Origin: Hyphomonadaceae bacterium
Lineage (GTDB): Bacteria; Pseudomonadota; Alphaproteobacteria; Caulobacterales; Aquidulcibacteraceae
Length of the DNA: 64,000 bases
Direction: 5' to 3'
Assembly (NCBI GenBank): GCA_023384105.1
Contig: JAHDXR010000015.1
Location: forward strand, 1-64,000
Shown here: positions 24,853 through 33,692 of the stretch, piece after piece
How positions within the stretch are numbered: position 1 is the stretch's first letter
Layout: the number at the start of each line of letters is the position of its first letter
Program-made: the position numbers and the translations under genes
Notes under the pieces: model-generated
What the model was told of the DNA's origin: nothing
The model's input: the letters and a program-made list of their open reading frames with translations, nothing else
The model's database searches: none

Positions 24853-25790
24853 GCGCTGGCGCCATTCCGCTTGTCACGGCGCGCCGCCGGTCGGCGCTAA
24901 CGCGTGCGCTCGGGCCAGCGATCGCCGAAGCGCTTGACGCGCCGGATGTGGTGGAAGCGCTGATCAATGCGGATGGGCGCCTATGGCTGGACCGGATTGG
25001 CGTGGGTCTCATCGCAACGCCGCACACGCTTTCGCCGAAAGACCGTGAAGCTGCGATCCGTCTGCTCGCGCATGAGGCCGGTGAGATTGTCGGCGAGGCG
25101 CATCCGTCCTTGCAGACGATCCTGCCTGACAGCGCCGCGCGCGTGCAGGCGCTGTTGCCGCCGCTGGTGGACGCGCCCGTGCTTGCGATCCGAAAGCGCC
25201 CGCGCGCTGTCTATACGCTCGCCGATTATGTTGAGGGCGGCATCGCAACGCCTGCTCAAGCGGCAATGCTCGCGAAGGCGGTTGCTGCCAAGCGCAACAT
25301 CATCGTCGCGGGCGGCACCGGCTCGGGCAAGACGACGCTTCTAAATGCGCTTTTGGCGGAAGCGCCGTTTCTGACATCCCGCGTCGTCATCCTCGAAGAC
25401 ACCGCCGAACTGCAATGCGGAAGCCCCAATGCGGTTCAGCTTCTGACCAAGCGCACCGATCCGCCGATCAGCATGCGCGATCTGGTGCAGATGACGCTCC
25501 GGCTCCGCCCGGATCGCATCGTCGTCGGCGAAGTGCGCGACGGCGCAGCGCTTGAAGTCCTCAAAGCGTGGAACACGGGGCATCCGGGCGGGCTGCTGAC
25601 GCTGCATGCCAATTCCGCGACGGATGCGCTGATGCGTCTGGAAGATTTGTGCATGGAAGCGCGCGCAACGCCGCCGAAGCGCCTCATCGCCAGCGCCGTC
25701 GACATCATCGTCTTTATCGCCCGCCGTGAAGGCGGGCGCGTCATCACTGAAATTCTGGAGGCGGACGAGGTCCGGGGAGAGGAAGCATGA
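24849..25790 (+). CDS. trbB: TrbB, VirB11-type secretion ATPase
   Basis: A 313-residue hexameric ATPase that powers pilus assembly on the cytoplasmic face. Walker A is GGTGSGKTTLLNA (about residue 156), then EDTAELQC, the RPDRIVVGEVRDGAALE box and GHPGGLLTLHANS with its His box. The GTG start overlaps the stop of the CopG-type gene and the end overlaps trbC, so translation is coupled. All signature residues look intact. Confidence 0.95.
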   Translation: MSAGAIPLVTARRRSALTRALGPAIAEALDAPDVVEALINADGRLWLDRIGVGLIATPHTLSPKDREAAIRLLAHEAGEIVGEAHPSLQTILPDSAARVQALLPPLVDAPVLAIRKRPRAVYTLADYVEGGIATPAQAAMLAKAVAAKRNIIVAGGTGSGKTTLLNALLAEAPFLTSRVVILEDTAELQCGSPNAVQLLTKRTDPPISMRDLVQMTLRLRPDRIVVGEVRDGAALEVLKAWNTGHPGGLLTLHANSATDALMRLEDLCMEARATPPKRLIASAVDIIVFIARREGGRVITEILEADEVRGEEA

Positions 25791-26101
25791 AGTCGGTACG
25801 TCTTAAACGCATCGCGGTAATCGCTGTTGCAATGCTCGCGCTGGCCGCGCCGGCCTATGCCGCCGGCTCAGGCATGCCCTGGGAAGGGCCGCTCGAACAG
25901 ATCGTCGATTCCATCACCGGCCCTGTGGCGCGCGCCGCCGCGGTCATCGCTATCGTCATCGCCGGCGTCACCATCATCTTTTCCGAAGGCGGGGGTGGGG
26001 TCAGGAAGCTCGCCTTCGTGGGCCTTGGCATCGCGATCATGTTCGCGGCGGTGTCGTTCTTCCTCGATTTCTTTGGCTTTGCCGGCGGCGCGGTGATTTG
26101 A
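25787..26101 (+). CDS. trbC: TrbC, pilin subunit (VirB2-like)
   Basis: A 104-residue prepilin. It has a signal peptide ending near ALAAPAYA, a short loop (GSGMPWEGPLEQI), and two hydrophobic helices (ARAAAVIAIVIAGVTIIF and KLAFVGLGIAIMFAAVSFF). This is the VirB2/TrbC pattern. The TraF-type peptidase at 6078 is the likely maturation enzyme. It is coupled to trbB by overlap. Confidence 0.92.
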   Translation: MKSVRLKRIAVIAVAMLALAAPAYAAGSGMPWEGPLEQIVDSITGPVARAAAVIAIVIAGVTIIFSEGGGGVRKLAFVGLGIAIMFAAVSFFLDFFGFAGGAVI

Positions 26102-26106
26102 ACCCC

Positions 26107-26382
26107 ATGTCGCTGCTCGCCGATTCAGAGCCCGAGGGCTATCGCATCCCGCTTCGGACATCGCTCACGCGCCCGATCCTGATGGGCGGCGTGCCGCGCA
26201 ACTTCGCCATCCTCAACGCAACGGTGGGCGCCGCGATCGGCTTTGGTCTGCAACAGCCGTTCATCGCATTTCCGCTATGGGCTGTGCTTCAGGGCGCCGC
26301 CGCCTGGGCTGCCGCGCGCGATCCCTGGTTTCTCGACACCTGGCCGCGCCACATGGCCAAGCCCCACTATTTCGGATCGTGA
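26107..26382 (+). CDS. trbD: TrbD, VirB3-like membrane protein
   Basis: A 91-residue inner-membrane protein with EGYRIPLRTSLTRPILMGG, then one long hydrophobic region (NFAILNATVGAAIGFGL, then AFPLWAVLQGAAAW) and the tail HMAKPHYF, matching TrbD/VirB3. ATG 26107 is chosen; a TTG at 26098 overlaps the trbC stop and is possible. It works with the TrbE ATPase in early pilus assembly. Confidence 0.9.
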   Translation: MSLLADSEPEGYRIPLRTSLTRPILMGGVPRNFAILNATVGAAIGFGLQQPFIAFPLWAVLQGAAAWAAARDPWFLDTWPRHMAKPHYFGS

Positions 26383-26394
26383 GGGCGCGTTACG

Positions 26395-28887
26395 ATGATG
26401 GACCTTCGCCCTTACAAGAAGTCCGGAACGCAACTCAGCGATTTCCTGCCTTGGGCTGCGTTGATCGCGCCGGGCATTGTCCTCAACAAGGACGGCGCCT
26501 TCCAGCGCACGATGGCGTTTCGCGGTCCCGATCTCGATTCCTCAACGGCCTCCGAATTGATGGGCGCGTCCGCGCGGCTCAACAATGCGTTCCGCAGATT
26601 GGGTTCTGGCTGGTGTCTTCATGTCGAAGCGCGCCGCTCGCCCGCGCCTGGCTATCCGGACGCGGCATGGCCGGACGCCTTGTCGTGGCTCATTGATGAA
26701 GAGCGCCGCGCCGTGTTCGAGGCCGCGGGCGCGCGTTTCGAGAGTGCCTATTTCTTCACGCTGACCTGGCTTCCGCCGGCTGAGCGTCAGACCCGACTGG
26801 AGAGCTTTCTGTTCGAGGGCGCTCAGGATGGGCAGGGCGCACCTGCATCCTCTATCGACTATCGTCAACATCTCGTCCGTTTCACCAACGAGACAGATCA
26901 GATCCTTGCTTTGATGGAGACGCTGGCGCCGGAAGCGCGCTGGCTCGATGACGAGGAGACGCTGACCTATCTGCACGATTGTGTGTCCGATCGTGCCCAT
27001 CGCGTAGCAAAGCCCGACACGCCCTTTCATCTCGACGCGCTCTTGACCGATGCGCCGCTCGTTGGCGGTCTCGCTCCGCGCCTGGGGCGCCATCATCTGC
27101 GCGTCATCTCGGTGCGCAGCTTTGTGACCGAGACCGAGCCGGGATTTCTTGATGCACTCAATCGGCTGGCGATCTCCTATCGCTGGGTGAGCCGCTTCAT
27201 TCCGCTCGATCGGGAGGAGGCGCGCCGCGAACTGGAGAAGACGCGCAAGCGCTGGTTCTCCAAGCGCAAAGGTCTTCTGACATTGCTGCGCGAAGCGCTT
27301 TTCAGAGAAGAAGCGCTGCTTGTCGACAATGACGCCGCCAACCAGGCCGCCGACGCTGACACCGCGCTGCAGGAACTCGGCGCCGATGCCGTGAGCGCGG
27401 GCTTTGCGACGCTCACCATCACCGTGGCCGATGCAAGCGAAGACATGGCTGACGATGCGGTGCGCCAGATTCAACAGATCGCCGATGGATTGGGCTTCGT
27501 CACACAGGTGGAATCCGTCAACGCCGTCGAAGCCTGGCTGGGTTCATTGCCTGGGCAGGCTTATGCCGATGCGCGCCGGCCCATCCTGTTGTCGCCAAGC
27601 CTTGCGCATTTGCTTCCGCTCAGCGCCGTCTGGGCTGGTCCGCATCGCAATGCGCATCTGAACGGTCCGCCGCTCATGCTCACCGCGACAGACGGCGCAA
27701 CGCCGTTCCGGCTCGACCTGCATGTCGGCGATGTTGGTCACACCATGATCGTGGGACCGACCGGCGCGGGCAAATCGGTGCTGCTGGCGACGCTCGCGGC
27801 GCAATGGCTGCGCTACGCCTCGTGTCATCCCGCCGGCGCGCAAGTTTATCTGTTCGACAAGGGACGTTCGTGTCGCGCGACCATTCTTGGTCTCGGCGGC
27901 GACTTCTTCGATCTCGGCGATGCCGATGCGCTGGGATTGCAGCCGCTTGAGCATGTGCATGAGCCAGATGAGCGCGCCTGGGCGCAGGAATGGCTCGTTG
28001 GTCTCATCGCATCGGCGAACGTGACCGTGACGCCGGAGGTGCGCACTGAGGTGTGGCGCGTTCTGGAATTGCTTGCTGAACGGCCGGTCGAGGACAGGAC
28101 GGTGACTTTGTTTGTGGCTTTGATGCAGAGCCAGGAAGTCCGCGCTGCGCTTCATCCCTTCACCCAGGCTGGCGCGCATGGCCGCCTCATCGATCATGAT
28201 CGATCGACCTTGGGCTATGGGGCGGTCCAGGCGTTCGAGATGGATGATGTGCTGCGCCGTCCTGAAGCTGCCGGCGCCGTCCTCGGCGTGCTGTTTCGAG
28301 CATTGGAGAAGCGGTTTGACGGGCGCCCGACCATGCTCGTGCTCGATGAAGCCTGGCTCTTCCTCAAGGACGCATTCTTTTCGGCGCAGATACAGGACTG
28401 GCTGAAGACGCTGAGAAAGAAAAACGTCGCGGTGGTGTTCGCAAGCCAGGAACTGGCTGATGTCGAACACTCGGCCATTGCGTCCACCATCATCGAAGCG
28501 TGCGCGACGCGGATTTACCTTCCAAACGACCGCGCGCGCGAACCGCATTCACGCGCCTTCTATGCCGCCTTGGGCCTGAACGGCCGTCAGATTGATCTCA
28601 TCACATCCGCGATGCCCAAGCGCGACTATTACCTCGTCAGCCGCGATGGCTGCCGGTTGTTTGAATTGGGCCTCGGCCCCGCGGCGCTCGCTTTTGTCGC
28701 CGCGTCGCGCCCGGAAGATCACACCTTGATGGATCGCGTGCTGGCCGAAGAGGGCGCCGGCGCCTTCGCGGAAGCGTGGCTCGACCTGCGCGGACAGCGC
28801 GAAGCCGCCGACGCGGTGCGGCGCTTCAAGGCGCGCACGTCTTCGCGTGTCGCTGATGAACCCAAGGTCCGGGTCGCTGCAGAATAG
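26395..28887 (+). CDS. trbE: TrbE, VirB4-type secretion ATPase
   Basis: An 830-residue ATPase, the largest energiser of the Trb channel. Walker A is VGPTGAGKSVLLATLA (near residue 455); Walker B is MLVLDEAWLFLKD (about 645), with a later FASQELADVEHSAI box and a region that reads out the RYLPN/DRARE loop. The N-terminal half has the CagE/TrbE/VirB pattern (LRPYKKSGTQLSDFLPWAAL). GAGGG precedes the ATG by about nine bases. The gene is complete. Confidence 0.95.
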   Translation: MMDLRPYKKSGTQLSDFLPWAALIAPGIVLNKDGAFQRTMAFRGPDLDSSTASELMGASARLNNAFRRLGSGWCLHVEARRSPAPGYPDAAWPDALSWLIDEERRAVFEAAGARFESAYFFTLTWLPPAERQTRLESFLFEGAQDGQGAPASSIDYRQHLVRFTNETDQILALMETLAPEARWLDDEETLTYLHDCVSDRAHRVAKPDTPFHLDALLTDAPLVGGLAPRLGRHHLRVISVRSFVTETEPGFLDALNRLAISYRWVSRFIPLDREEARRELEKTRKRWFSKRKGLLTLLREALFREEALLVDNDAANQAADADTALQELGADAVSAGFATLTITVADASEDMADDAVRQIQQIADGLGFVTQVESVNAVEAWLGSLPGQAYADARRPILLSPSLAHLLPLSAVWAGPHRNAHLNGPPLMLTATDGATPFRLDLHVGDVGHTMIVGPTGAGKSVLLATLAAQWLRYASCHPAGAQVYLFDKGRSCRATILGLGGDFFDLGDADALGLQPLEHVHEPDERAWAQEWLVGLIASANVTVTPEVRTEVWRVLELLAERPVEDRTVTLFVALMQSQEVRAALHPFTQAGAHGRLIDHDRSTLGYGAVQAFEMDDVLRRPEAAGAVLGVLFRALEKRFDGRPTMLVLDEAWLFLKDAFFSAQIQDWLKTLRKKNVAVVFASQELADVEHSAIASTIIEACATRIYLPNDRAREPHSRAFYAALGLNGRQIDLITSAMPKRDYYLVSRDGCRLFELGLGPAALAFVAASRPEDHTLMDRVLAEEGAGAFAEAWLDLRGQREAADAVRRFKARTSSRVADEPKVRVAAE

Positions 28888-28896
28888 GAGGGGCGT

Positions 28897-29616
28897 ATGA
28901 GACGGAGAACGCGAACCGGAATGGCCGCCTTGGCGCTGTGCCTCATGCTTGGCGTGCAGCAGACGCCGCCTGCAGCAGCGCAAATCCCGGTCATTGATCC
29001 CGCAAATCTTGCGCAGTCGATCACGCAGGTGACGCACATGGTGCAGCAATTGCGCAACCAAGTGCAGCAGATCGAGCAAGCCAGCGCCATGCTGCGTCAA
29101 AATCCGCTGCAGCTCTCGCCCGAGCTTTCTGCATCGATCTCCGAGGCGCGGGCGCTGTTCAACAGCGTCCAAGGCGTCGCTTTCGAGGCGCGCCAGCTCG
29201 GCGAGGATTTGCGCACGCTCTATCCGGAGACCTGGGAGAACTTCAATCTCGATGAGGTTCTAGGTCAGTCGGACCGGTGGATGGCGGAAAGTCGCCGCAG
29301 TCTTGAGCGTGCGATGGCGGCCGAAGCGCGCGCCGCAGCTTCGATCGAACGCACGCAAGGCGCCATCGATCGGGCGATGCAGTCATCAAGCGGCGCCGAA
29401 GGCCAGACCGGCGCCATCCAGGCCGGCAACCAGCTCTTGGGCATACAGGCCTCGCAGCTTGCCGAGATTCACGCATTGCTGATTGCGCAGGGCCGCGCGC
29501 TCGAAACGGAGCGCCTGGAGCGGATCGCCCGCGAAGAGCGCGCCGGCGAGATTCGGCGCCGCGCGTTCCCGACCGAGACGTCCGGCGATTTGACGCCCGC
29601 GCGCACGGCGTTCTGA
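28897..29616 (+). CDS. trbJ: TrbJ, VirB5-like minor pilin
   Basis: A 239-residue exported protein. The signal peptide ends near PPAAAQIPV and is followed by a long helical body with Gln-rich heptads (TQVTHMVQQLRNQVQQIEQA) typical of TrbJ/VirB5. It probably sits at the pilus tip. It begins nine bases after trbE. The usual entry-exclusion gene trbK is not found between trbJ and trbL. Confidence 0.9.
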   Translation: MRRRTRTGMAALALCLMLGVQQTPPAAAQIPVIDPANLAQSITQVTHMVQQLRNQVQQIEQASAMLRQNPLQLSPELSASISEARALFNSVQGVAFEARQLGEDLRTLYPETWENFNLDEVLGQSDRWMAESRRSLERAMAAEARAAASIERTQGAIDRAMQSSSGAEGQTGAIQAGNQLLGIQASQLAEIHALLIAQGRALETERLERIAREERAGEIRRRAFPTETSGDLTPARTAF

Positions 29617-29632
29617 GCGAGGGCGCCGCGCG

Positions 29633-30670
29633 ATGGATCCGTCATCGGTCAATTCCTTCCTCGATCAGTTTCTGGCCGTCGCCAATTCCGGCTTCGGACT
29701 GATCCAGGGCGATGTGACCTATGTCTTGAATGCGCTGATCGTCATTTCGATCGTGCTGGCTGGCGCCCAATGGGCATTGGCGCAGGAGGCGCCGCTCGCG
29801 CCGTTCTTCCGCAAGGTGCTGTTCGTTTCCTTCTTTGCCTTCCTCATCAACAACTGGAACTATCTCGCCACCGCCATCAATCAGTCGGGCGCCATGCTTG
29901 GCCTGCGCGCTGGCGGTGGCGGGCTCACCATGGCTGAGCTGCACAATCCCGGCCGCGTCGGCCAGATCGGCGTTGAACTTTTCGGTCGCACCGCAGCGCT
30001 GGCTGAAGGCATGAACATCCTCACCGATTTCTTCGCGATGATGACGATCTTCCTCGCGGCGTTCTTTGTCATGATCGGCTTCTTCGTGCTGGCGCTGCAG
30101 CTCTTCGTGGTGCTGATCGCGTTCAAGCTGGGCAGTCTGGTCGCGTTCGTGGCGTTGCCCTGGGGTGTGTTCAACGGCACGGCCTGGGTGGCGGAGCGGC
30201 CGCTTGGCTGGGTTGTGGGCTCGGCCATGCGCCTCTTCGTGCTGGCCTTCGTTGCTTCCGTCTCCATCACCTTCGTCAACACGTTGCCCGCCACGTTTAC
30301 GCTCGACGCTGGCGGCGTGCTCAATGTGCTGCTGTTCGGCGCAACCGTACTGGCGCTCTCCTGGTTCGCGCCCATTCTCGCGAGCGAGGTCGTCCAGGGA
30401 CAGCCGCATCTGGCGGGACCGGCTGTCGCCGGCGCCGCCGCGGTCACCACCGTGCTTGGCGTCGCCGGTACGACAGCCTTCGTTTCCAACGCCACGAAAC
30501 TCGCTGTTGGCGGTGCAAGAATGATTGGCGGCGCGGCGAAATCGGCGGGCCGCCGCTTCTCAAGCGGCGGCGGGCCTCAAGGCGGCGCGCGGCCCGCTAT
30601 TGACTATGCCGGCATGAAGCCGCCGCCACCGCCGCCGCCTGCAACGCCTTCTGGAGGAAGTAGTACATGA
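29633..30670 (+). CDS. trbL: TrbL, VirB6-like polytopic channel protein
   Basis: A 345-residue inner-membrane protein with several membrane helices (for example LNALIVISIVLAGAQWAL, FFAMMTIFLAAFFVMIGFF and FVLALQLFVVLIAFKLG), and a proline-rich tail with a run of Pro (MKPPPPPPPATPSGG). This is the TrbL/VirB6 layout. It overlaps trbF by four bases. Confidence 0.93.
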   Translation: MDPSSVNSFLDQFLAVANSGFGLIQGDVTYVLNALIVISIVLAGAQWALAQEAPLAPFFRKVLFVSFFAFLINNWNYLATAINQSGAMLGLRAGGGGLTMAELHNPGRVGQIGVELFGRTAALAEGMNILTDFFAMMTIFLAAFFVMIGFFVLALQLFVVLIAFKLGSLVAFVALPWGVFNGTAWVAERPLGWVVGSAMRLFVLAFVASVSITFVNTLPATFTLDAGGVLNVLLFGATVLALSWFAPILASEVVQGQPHLAGPAVAGAAAVTTVLGVAGTTAFVSNATKLAVGGARMIGGAAKSAGRRFSSGGGPQGGARPAIDYAGMKPPPPPPPATPSGGSST

Positions 30671-31350
30671 GGACGCCGTTCACGGCGCCGGCGCAGTCTT
30701 TTGCCGGCGACGAACCCGACACGCCATATAAGCGCGCGCGCCAGGAATGGGACCGGCGCATGGGCGCGGCCGTCATTTCGGCGCGCGCCTGGCGGCTGAT
30801 GGCGATGGCGGGACTTGCACTTTCCGCAGGCCTTGCGCTCGCGCTAACAATCGTCGCGCTGCAGAGCCGCACGTTTGTTCATGTCGTCGAGGTTTCGCCC
30901 GAAGGGCAGGTGCTGAACGTGCGCGCTGCGAGCGGCGAGTGGCGCGCGAATGAGGCGCAGACCGCTTATCATCTTGGCCGCTTCGTGCGTCTGGTGCGCG
31001 CACTGCCGACCGATGGCGTGGTGCTGCGTGAGAATTGGCTGGAGGCGTACAAATTCCTGACGCCGCCAGCGGCGGCGCAATTGACGGAGATCGCGCGCGC
31101 GGACGATCCGTTTCTCAGTCTTGGGCGCGTCGGGCGCACCGTGCATATCCGCTCCATCATCCAGCGCTCAGATCGCTCTTGGGAAGTGTCGTGGATTGAG
31201 CGCGAAACCAATGCGACTGGCTCGCCCGATGGCGAGGCCTATAGCGGCGTCTTCACCGTCACGACGCGCCGCCCGCGCACCGCCGACGAGATCGCCAGCA
31301 ATCCGTTGGGGCTTCTGATCTCTGATTTCAGTTGGAGCCGGGTGCGATGA
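30667..31350 (+). CDS. trbF: TrbF, VirB8-like inner-membrane protein
   Basis: A 227-residue bitopic protein with a cytoplasmic N-terminus (PYKRARQEWDRRMG), one membrane segment (AWRLMAMAGLALSAGLALAL) and a periplasmic NTF2-like domain (VRALPTDGVVLRENWLEAYKFL, WEVSWIERET). This is the TrbF/VirB8 pattern, which nucleates the core complex. It is overlap-coupled to both neighbours. Confidence 0.94.
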   Translation: MRTPFTAPAQSFAGDEPDTPYKRARQEWDRRMGAAVISARAWRLMAMAGLALSAGLALALTIVALQSRTFVHVVEVSPEGQVLNVRAASGEWRANEAQTAYHLGRFVRLVRALPTDGVVLRENWLEAYKFLTPPAAAQLTEIARADDPFLSLGRVGRTVHIRSIIQRSDRSWEVSWIERETNATGSPDGEAYSGVFTVTTRRPRTADEIASNPLGLLISDFSWSRVR

Positions 31351-32231
31351 TGCGTTTCATACTCGCGGGGCTTTCTGTGGCGTTGATGCTGTCGCCGCCA
31401 ACCGCCATGGCGCAGAACGCTGTCGCCGATCAATGTCCCGCCTTAAGCGCCGCCGCATTGGAGGCGCCGCGGCGAGGCCGGCGGGAACCCACGCCGGCCG
31501 AATTGCTCGCGCGCGCGAATGAAGCAGCGCGCCAGCGGCCCGAGACGATGAGTTTCACCCAGGCCCGGCACATCTACACCTACGCGCCCGGCGCCATTTA
31601 TGAACTCTATACGAGCCCCAGCTTCATCTCCGCCATTTTGCTCGAACCCGGCGAGAGCCTGGGGGACGTTGCCGCCGGCGACACGGCGCGCTGGATGGTG
31701 CAGGAGACCAATGCGGAAGCCGAAATAGACGGCCGCACCATCGTGCTGGTGAAGCCGCAGACGACGGGACTTCGCACCAATATCGTCCTCGTCACCGATC
31801 GGCGCACCTACACAATTGAAGCAATCGCACAGGCGGGCTCGGCGTATTCCGCACAGATCGCTTGGTGTTATCCTGCCGAAGAAGAAGCGCGGATGGCGAG
31901 CGTCGATCAACTAAACTTCAGTTATCGCGTTCGCACCACGCGCGGCGGCAGGCCGAACTGGATGCCGACGCGGGTGTTCGACGACGGCCGGCGCACATGG
32001 ATAGAGATGCCGGAAGCCGTGGCATCAAGCGATCTGCCGCCGCTCTTCGTCATCACCGGAGAGGGCGCCGAACTCGTAAATTATCGCGTGCAGGGCCAGC
32101 GCTACATGGTCGACCGCGTGTTCGATGTCGCTGAACTGCGACTTGGCACGCGCGCCCCCACAATCGTGCGCATCGAACGCGAAGCCGCCTTGCCGCAACG
32201 CCGCCCCGCGCGCCTCGGAGGACGGCCGTGA
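31347..32231 (+). CDS. trbG: TrbG, VirB9-like core component
   Basis: A 294-residue periplasmic/outer-membrane core protein. A signal peptide ends at PPTAMAQ, then VRYTYAPGAIYELYTS-like segments (HIYTYAPGAIYELY, LEPGESLGDVAAGDTARW) and the C-terminal domain with PTRVFDDGRRTWIEMP, typical of TrbG/VirB9. ATG 31347 overlaps the trbF stop; the in-frame ATG at 31332 is less likely because it spoils the signal peptide. Confidence 0.94.
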   Translation: MMRFILAGLSVALMLSPPTAMAQNAVADQCPALSAAALEAPRRGRREPTPAELLARANEAARQRPETMSFTQARHIYTYAPGAIYELYTSPSFISAILLEPGESLGDVAAGDTARWMVQETNAEAEIDGRTIVLVKPQTTGLRTNIVLVTDRRTYTIEAIAQAGSAYSAQIAWCYPAEEEARMASVDQLNFSYRVRTTRGGRPNWMPTRVFDDGRRTWIEMPEAVASSDLPPLFVITGEGAELVNYRVQGQRYMVDRVFDVAELRLGTRAPTIVRIEREAALPQRRPARLGGRP

Positions 32232-33331
32232 CCGCAGTCTACGAGACACAACCGCCAGAAGTCGCGCCCGATCTCTCGATCCGCGCGCGTCCGCCCAGTC
32301 CGCGCCGTCTGTCGCGCAAGGTGCTGATGGCAGGCGCTGTGATCGCTGCTTCCATCGTGACGCTCGCGCTCTTCATTGGTCTGAGCGAACGGCCTGAGCG
32401 CGAGGCGCGCCAGTCTGAAGCGCAGGCGGCGGCGGGCGGTCCGCCGGAATCGATCCGCAATGCGTCTGGTCAGTATGCAGCTGGCGATCTGCCGCGCGCC
32501 GAACTCGATGCGCCGCGCGATATGCTCTGGGGCGAGAACGGTCCGCCGCAAGCCGCCGCGCTTCAGCCGCCGGAGGAAGAGGCATGGTCAGGTCCGCCCC
32601 GCGGCGCCGCTGTAAGCACGCGTGAGGCGCCGCCCGATCCGCAAGCGTTGGCGCGGGCTTCGCCGATCATCTTTGACGGTCAAGATCGCACGACGGCGTC
32701 GGCGGTCGCCGATGAAGGTGAAGCGCGTCTCGATGCGCGCCTTATGCCGCCGCGCTCACGCTATGAGTTGATGGCGGGCGCGGTGATCCCGGCCGCGCTC
32801 ATCACCGAACTCAATTCCGAACAGCCGGGCCGCGCGATCGCGCAGGTAACGGCCAATGTCTATGACAGCGTTAGCGGCGCGCATTTGCTGATCCCGCAGG
32901 GCGCGCGGCTTATCGGGACTTATGACGCCGATACGTCCTACGGCGAACGCCGGCTTGTCCTCGTCTGGAACCGGCTCATCTTTCCCAATGGCTGGAGCAT
33001 TTCCTTGCGCGGCATGGAAGGGACCGATCCGACAGGCGCTGCGGGTCTCCGCGACCGCGTCGATAATCATCTGGGTCGCCTCGCCGGCGCCATAGGGCTT
33101 TCCGCCATTATCAGCGTGATCGCCGACAACGCCGAGGACGATGACGAAAACTCCTTTGCTCAGAGTGTTGGCGATGCGGCGGCGTCGGAGGCGGCGCGCA
33201 CGGGCGGCCGCATCGTCGATCGCGAATTGAGCGTCAGACCCACTTTGCGCGTTCGCGCTGGCGGCTCTGTGCGTTTGTTGGTGACGCGCGATATTGAGCT
33301 TCGCCCCTACCGGGAAGATCGGCGCCGATGA
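32228..33331 (+). CDS. trbI: TrbI, VirB10-like core component
   Basis: A 367-residue protein with a cytoplasmic Pro-rich start, one membrane segment (LMAGAVIAASIVTLALFIGL), a Pro/Ala/Glu-rich linker and the C-terminal TrbI barrel domain: YELMAGAVIPAALITELNSE, GAHLLIPQGARLIGTYD and LVWNRLIFPNGWSI. The GTG start overlaps the trbG stop. It is the last pore gene of the trb operon; no TrbH-like lipoprotein is seen. Confidence 0.94.
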   Translation: MTAVYETQPPEVAPDLSIRARPPSPRRLSRKVLMAGAVIAASIVTLALFIGLSERPEREARQSEAQAAAGGPPESIRNASGQYAAGDLPRAELDAPRDMLWGENGPPQAAALQPPEEEAWSGPPRGAAVSTREAPPDPQALARASPIIFDGQDRTTASAVADEGEARLDARLMPPRSRYELMAGAVIPAALITELNSEQPGRAIAQVTANVYDSVSGAHLLIPQGARLIGTYDADTSYGERRLVLVWNRLIFPNGWSISLRGMEGTDPTGAAGLRDRVDNHLGRLAGAIGLSAIISVIADNAEDDDENSFAQSVGDAAASEAARTGGRIVDRELSVRPTLRVRAGGSVRLLVTRDIELRPYREDRRR

Positions 33332-33639
33332 AGGTTCCGCCTGATCTCGTCCCGCAGAAAGTCGTGGCGGACGATTTGTGCGTGAGCCTCGCCACGCTCT
33401 GGCGCGCACGGCGCAGCAACCTTCCAGGCTTTCCCGCGCCGGTCATCGTCCGCAACATGGTGTTCTGGCGGAAGGCCGATCTCGGAAAGCTTGAGGACGC
33501 GCTCATGCAATTCCAGGGGCGCGGCAAGTTCGAGCAGGAGCGGCAACGCACCAAACGCATCGCCGCAATGGCGAAGACACAGCCCAAACGCATCAAACGC
33601 GCGCGCCGTCCGGACGAGCGACAGCGCGACTTATTCTAG
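33328..33639 (+). CDS. AlpA-like DNA-binding protein at the end of the trb operon
   Basis: A 103-residue basic protein with an AlpA/MerR-type helix-turn-helix (VADDLCVSLATLWRARRSN, then a wing FPAPVIVRNMVFWRKADLGK) and a highly basic tail (KRIKRARRPDERQRDLF). It overlaps trbI by four bases, so it is co-translated with the mating-pore genes. It may regulate the operon or the excision genes. It marks the border between the transfer module and the metal cargo. Confidence 0.7.
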   Translation: MKVPPDLVPQKVVADDLCVSLATLWRARRSNLPGFPAPVIVRNMVFWRKADLGKLEDALMQFQGRGKFEQERQRTKRIAAMAKTQPKRIKRARRPDERQRDLF

Positions 33640-33692
33640 TATCGCTTGGGTCCGACGGCGATGCTGCGCTACTGGGCGATGAGCCGGGACAG

